In this document: piece by piece, positions 60,925 through 64,000 of the stretch
Position numbering within the stretch: position 1 is the stretch's first letter
How the letters are laid out: every line of letters starts with the position of its first letter
NCBI GenBank assembly: GCA_002591745.1
Contig: PDLQ01000006.1
Coordinates: 62,001-126,000, forward strand
DNA length: 64,000 nt
Origin: Lewinellaceae bacterium SD302
GTDB taxonomy: Bacteria > Bacteroidota > Bacteroidia > Chitinophagales > Saprospiraceae
Direction of reading: 5' to 3'
Made by a program: the position numbers and the translations under genes
The notes under the pieces: model-generated
The model's input: the letters and a program-made list of their open reading frames with translations, nothing else
The model's database searches: none
What the model was told of the DNA's origin: nothing

Positions 60925-62721
60925 TTATTGCCGGTAGCCGATTGCCCCCATCAGGCTAGGGTCTGCGGCCTGGTTCATGGCTGGGATAGTATTGCCTGGC
61001 AAAGTAGCAATGGGGGTGGTTTGCTGGGCAGAGAGTAGCAATGTCTTTAATTCAGCTGCTGACCGGGGAATACCGTTTGAGGCGCGATGCAAAATGGCCG
61101 CCCTGCGAGCCACCACGGCGGTGGCCATCGAGCTGCCATCCAATGGAATGGTTCCGCTGCCGGAACCGGCAAGGGCAGCGGTAATGCTGGTTCCCGGTGC
61201 CGCCAGATCTACGACACTGCCGTAATTGGAGAAAGCCGCAAGTTGGTAACTCACTACTGAATTCTGACCGTTTAGAATCAATGTGTCCAGTGCCGCCACG
61301 GAAATTGTGTTCTTGTCTAATGCTACATCCGTGCTGAACATGGAAGGCCAGTGCCAGCAAGTGTCCACCGACCGGGAATCATTCCCTACGGATGCCACTA
61401 CGAGAATATCACTCGCAGCCGTCTTGAGCATTTGATCGTACAGTACATCATTAAATATATCCGAATAGTATCCCCAACTCAGGTTGATGATGTCCACTTC
61501 CTGGTCTACGGCGTAATTGATGGCACAGATCCCGGCGAAGAGATCACATTCAAAAGCATCGCTATCGGCCAGGTAGCCACCGAACTGAACCGGCATCACC
61601 CGCACATTTTTACGGGGAATCTGATTAGCGGTCAGGACTGTATAGGCCAAATGAGAACCATGACCTTTTTTATCCGCTGGATTATTATCACCGTGGAAAA
61701 AGTCATATCCGTAATAATCATTAAGCAAGCAGTTGTTATTCTGGTCATTTCTATCACCGCTCCACGGCTCTCCGTAAGCGGCCGTATCCCTGACTGAAGC
61801 AGGCGTATCCGGAAAAAGTATTTCCCGGGTGAGTACAAAATAATCATTGATCGCGATCGGGCCATACTCTCCGGAATAATTATAGGTAGGGTCGGCACCG
61901 GTATCGATGATGGCAACTTTGGTGGTACTGTCCGGCAAACTACGCCGCGGGTAAAAATTAACGTGTTTACAGTTTTGCATGCTGCGTTCGACTGCATTGT
62001 CTCCACCCTTGGTTTGCGGACAAACAGTGTCGAACTCTGCCTGGTCCATCCCGGCAAGCAGTTCGTCTTCGTTGACGGGTTGAAGGATAAGCTCGTAATT
62101 GAAGCCGGCCGCATAAACCGCACCTTCGCCGTTCTTCCTGGTTTTTGTGGAGCCTTTTGCGATACCGTTATTGATATCGACGTTGTCCGGCACCAGTGCA
62201 CGCATCAGGTAAATCTCTTCGGCGCACTCGCAACTGTCCGTCACGAAAAGGCTGTCGAAATAATAACTGGTGGAGTCATCGAAAAAGAACTTGTTCACTT
62301 CGGCCAGGATTACATCCATTATGTATGGCGTGCCGATGAGCATGGTATCGATGGAAATATCAGGAGTTGAAGCGCAATCTAGATTAGGAAGCGTATCCCA
62401 GGGGGTAATGGCGGAAAAGGCCGAAGACTCTGCTTCGTTTTGATCCGTTGGGTCATTCGGGCGCTCCGGAATATCAGTGTCTCCGCTGTCCTCCACACAG
62501 CGGTATAAAGTGTCCGGCGCTCCAAACAGATCGAAACCCGTTAGATCAGGGTTCATCAGTACAATGATTTCTACCAGACTTGAATCACCATTATAGATCG
62601 GGGTACTGAAATTACATGCGGTGTCCTCCTTAACGGGCGGCGGTAAAGGACAGCCGAAAGTAAAGAGCAGGGAAGTGATGACCCCCAGGGCCATCATTTT
62701 GAAGGTAAGTGTGTGTTTCAT
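60925..62721 (-). CDS. Subtilisin-like (S8) serine protease lipoprotein
   Basis: About 598 residues from ATG 62721 (MKHTLTFKMMALGVITSLLF, lipobox FTFGC); an upstream in-frame start at 62784 is unlikely. The catalytic triad is intact: Asp in VAIIDTGADPTYN, His in KKGHGSHLAYTVL, Ser in LDGSSMATAVVARRAA; the oxyanion Asn is in VASVGNDSR. The N-terminal 270 residues are an uncharacterised domain with several Cys, possibly a propeptide or substrate-binding part. It is the first gene of a two-gene unit with TPR-CHAT (gap 17 bp). Outer-membrane or periplasmic protease. Confidence 0.92.
   Translation of the reverse strand: MKHTLTFKMMALGVITSLLFTFGCPLPPPVKEDTACNFSTPIYNGDSSLVEIIVLMNPDLTGFDLFGAPDTLYRCVEDSGDTDIPERPNDPTDQNEAESSAFSAITPWDTLPNLDCASTPDISIDTMLIGTPYIMDVILAEVNKFFFDDSTSYYFDSLFVTDSCECAEEIYLMRALVPDNVDINNGIAKGSTKTRKNGEGAVYAAGFNYELILQPVNEDELLAGMDQAEFDTVCPQTKGGDNAVERSMQNCKHVNFYPRRSLPDSTTKVAIIDTGADPTYNYSGEYGPIAINDYFVLTREILFPDTPASVRDTAAYGEPWSGDRNDQNNNCLLNDYYGYDFFHGDNNPADKKGHGSHLAYTVLTANQIPRKNVRVMPVQFGGYLADSDAFECDLFAGICAINYAVDQEVDIINLSWGYYSDIFNDVLYDQMLKTAASDILVVASVGNDSRSVDTCWHWPSMFSTDVALDKNTISVAALDTLILNGQNSVVSYQLAAFSNYGSVVDLAAPGTSITAALAGSGSGTIPLDGSSMATAVVARRAAILHRASNGIPRSAAELKTLLLSAQQTTPIATLPGNTIPAMNQAADPSLMGAIGYRQ
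61000..61009 (+). repeat. CAAAGTAGCA motif inside the subtilisin gene
   Basis: The plus strand reads CCTGGCAAAGTAGCAATGG; sense codons GCT ACT TTG (Ala-Thr-Leu) near the C-terminus. Confidence 0.75.
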
Positions 62722-62885
62722 TGTGTTTAAGTGCCTGCAGGTATAGATGGCCGACCGAAGCGAGTTCGACAGCATCACGACCAAATTAAGTAATTTAGAT
62801 CAAAGCAGATCACGCTGCCGAATCCAACTACATGATCGCCACGTTCATATCTTTTGTGACAAAATTCTTTATTTTCCTAGTCTGC

Positions 62886-62915
62886 TTGGCTAGAAATATA
62901 TTAAGCGTACCTTTG
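62886..62915 (+). promoter_or_regulatory. Promoter of the cold-shock gene
   Basis: TTGG (62886-62889) and TACCTTTG (62908-62915) have the 19-base spacing of Bacteroidota promoters. The start codon is 30 bases downstream. The remaining 62722-62880, shared with the divergent subtilisin gene, shows nothing recognisable. Confidence 0.75.
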
Positions 62916-62944
62916 CGGCTTCACAATTCAATGCAATAAGTATT

Positions 62945-63139
62945 ATGCAAGAAGGTACAGTTAAGTTTTTCAATGAATCCAAGGGATTCGGATTCATCGC
63001 ACCGGATAACGGTGGCAAGGACGTTTTCGTCCACGCCAACGGCTTGCTGGACGACATCAGAGAAGGAGACAAGGTCGAATTCGAAGTAGAAGAAGGCCGG
63101 AAAGGACCCAATGCAGTCAACGTAAAAATCGTTGACTAG
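62945..63139 (+). CDS. Cold-shock domain protein
   Basis: A 64-residue single cold-shock domain protein with RNP1 KGFGFI and RNP2 VFVHA, typical CspA/CspC length. It is an RNA chaperone that binds single-stranded RNA or DNA in the cytosol. RNP1 carries one Phe-Gly-Phe triad as usual. Preceded by a clear promoter and followed by two hairpins (63148-63178 and 63224-63256), it is a single-gene unit. Confidence 0.95.
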   Translation: MQEGTVKFFNESKGFGFIAPDNGGKDVFVHANGLLDDIREGDKVEFEVEEGRKGPNAVNVKIVD

Positions 63140-63147
63140 CTGGATAA

Positions 63148-63178
63148 GATCGGGCAATTGATTTGATCATGCCCGATC
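63148..63178. other. Hairpin after the cold-shock gene
   Basis: GATCGGGCA (63148-63156) and TGCCCGATC (63170-63178), perfect 9-base arms, no T-run. Confidence 0.5.
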
Positions 63179-63223
63179 AGCGAGGTAAGTAGTTTGTACC
63201 GCAACACTACCTATCGAAAAATT

Positions 63224-63256
63224 GCTCTCAGCCTTCAGGCTGGGGGCATTTTTTTT
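63224..63256 (+). terminator. Terminator of the cold-shock gene
   Basis: GCTCTCAGCC (63224-63233) and GGCTGGGGGC (63238-63247) with two G-T pairs and a TTCA loop, then eight T. Confidence 0.8.
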
Positions 63257-63319
63257 GCCCGGACACCCCAAAGCCCCTAAATTCAAATTTCGTATCATTG
63301 CCAGTACACAACCACTGTC

Positions 63320-64000
63320 ATGACTGAAACCAACGACCCGGACATTGCCCAAAACCCGGAACTCTCGATCTGGGAGGCCCTGATTCCCGTAATCATCCTG
63401 ATCGCCTTACTGGCCTACAACGTTTTTGTGTTCGGCGACGATGCGCTGAGCGGTTCCAACCAGTTCATCCTCCTGATCGGTGGAGCGGTGGCGGCCATCA
63501 TGGGTTTTCGCAATAAAGTTACCTACCGCCGGATGATGGATGAAGTGGGTAGTAACCTGGCCAGCGTGACCGAACCAATACTGATCCTGCTATTCGTCGG
63601 CGCACTGGCCGGCACCTGGCTGGTCAGCGGGGTGATCCCGAGTATGATCTACTACGGGTTGAAAATTTTGAATCCAAGTATCTTTCTGCCCGCGTCGGTT
63701 GTCATATGTGCCATCATTTCAGTGGCTACCGGCAGTTCCTGGACAACTACGGCTACGGTAGGTATCGCTTTGATCGGTATCGGTACAGCCATTGGCGTTG
63801 ACACGGGAATGGTGGCCGGCGCAGTAATCTCCGGCGCGTATTTCGGTGATAAGATGTCGCCACTTTCTGATACGACCAACCTGGCACCGGCCATGGCGGG
63901 CGCCAAACTCTTTGAGCACATCCGCTACATGGCCTATACGACGGTGCCTACGATCACGATCACCTTGATCATTTTCATCATCATCAGTCTTACTCTGGAT
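63320..64000 (+). CDS. nhaC: NhaC-type Na+/H+ antiporter, N-terminal part
   Basis: Starts at ATG 63320 (MTETNDPDIAQNPELSIWEAL) and runs off the right edge after 227 codons. Several transmembrane helices are visible (about 20-40, 48-66, 88-108, 120-150, 170-190, 205-225), with family signatures LFVGALAGTWLVSGVIPSMIYYG, VATGSSWTTTATVGIAL, ISGAYFGDKMSPLSDTTNLAPA. NhaC proteins exchange internal Na+ for external H+ and support pH and salt tolerance. Truncated only by the window edge. Confidence 0.93.
   Translation, partial: MTETNDPDIAQNPELSIWEALIPVIILIALLAYNVFVFGDDALSGSNQFILLIGGAVAAIMGFRNKVTYRRMMDEVGSNLASVTEPILILLFVGALAGTWLVSGVIPSMIYYGLKILNPSIFLPASVVICAIISVATGSSWTTTATVGIALIGIGTAIGVDTGMVAGAVISGAYFGDKMSPLSDTTNLAPAMAGAKLFEHIRYMAYTTVPTITITLIIFIIISLTLD

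Noticed and set aside
1-64000. CRISPR array, tRNA, rRNA, insertion sequence or prophage
   Set aside because: No regular direct repeats with spacers, no tRNA-like arms, and no transposase, integrase or phage gene seen.

Overview
The window looks like a chromosomal segment of a Bacteroidota member, most likely Saprospiria (Lewinella-like). Support: two large secreted proteins with type IX secretion (T9SS) C-terminal sorting domains, a TonB-dependent receptor with a carboxypeptidase-like N-terminal domain, a KDO transferase (Gram-negative LPS), several signal-peptidase-II lipoproteins, Bacteroidota-type promoters (TTG-N19/20-TAnnTTTG), and almost no Shine-Dalgarno signals. The genus is an inference; there is no rRNA or tRNA gene to anchor it.

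Layout. 1-14.5 kb: a truncated secreted protein, GNAT acetyltransferase, MATE exporter, GTPase BipA/TypA, a large AsmA-like protein, RNase D, KDO transferase coupled to a small beta-barrel protein, a lipoprotein, and two tandem DUF2807 adhesin-like proteins. 14.5-20 kb: PriA, an RsbQ-type alpha/beta hydrolase and an adjoining PAS hybrid histidine kinase. 20-27.6 kb: acetate-type uptake and activation (DUF4212 small subunit, Na+/solute symporter, acetyl-CoA synthetase), a frameshifted 6-bladed propeller gene, and a degenerate SGNH lipoprotein. 27.6-36.8 kb: a minus-strand tripartite efflux operon (HlyD adaptor, TolC, ABC ATPase, two MacB-like permeases) followed by its NtrC-type regulator and NtrY-like kinase, with a good sigma-54 promoter in front. 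37-49.3 kb: T9SS protein plus TonB receptor, DUF1761, proline dehydrogenase, shikimate dehydrogenase, DUF368 carrier-lipid translocase, metallophosphatase, and dnaA. 49.4-62.7 kb: an envelope block with a 1,348-residue T9SS protein, vWA lipoprotein, OmpA-family protein, sigma factor/anti-sigma pair, TPR-CHAT lipoprotein and subtilisin lipoprotein. 62.9-64 kb: cold-shock protein and a truncated NhaC-type antiporter.

Most striking signals. (1) A 138-bp sequence sits in frame inside two unrelated genes (symporter at 21470-21607, TPR-CHAT gene at 59264-59401), about 80% identical over 40 residues and in opposite chromosomal orientations: a protein-tolerated mobile or dispersed element. (2) Its 3' part carries the 10-mer CAAAGTAGCA, which occurs 13 times exactly in the window against about 0.1 expected, with a partly conserved flank (GRCT upstream, RTG downstream). 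Nine of ten copies inside genes, counting one near-match, lie in the same codon phase. (3) A sigma/anti-sigma pair lies tail to tail with a two-gene operon of surface lipoproteins carrying intact CHAT and subtilisin catalytic residues, suggesting proteolytic control of an envelope sigma factor. (4) Several genes encode their conserved N-terminus upstream of any ATG, GTG or TTG codon.
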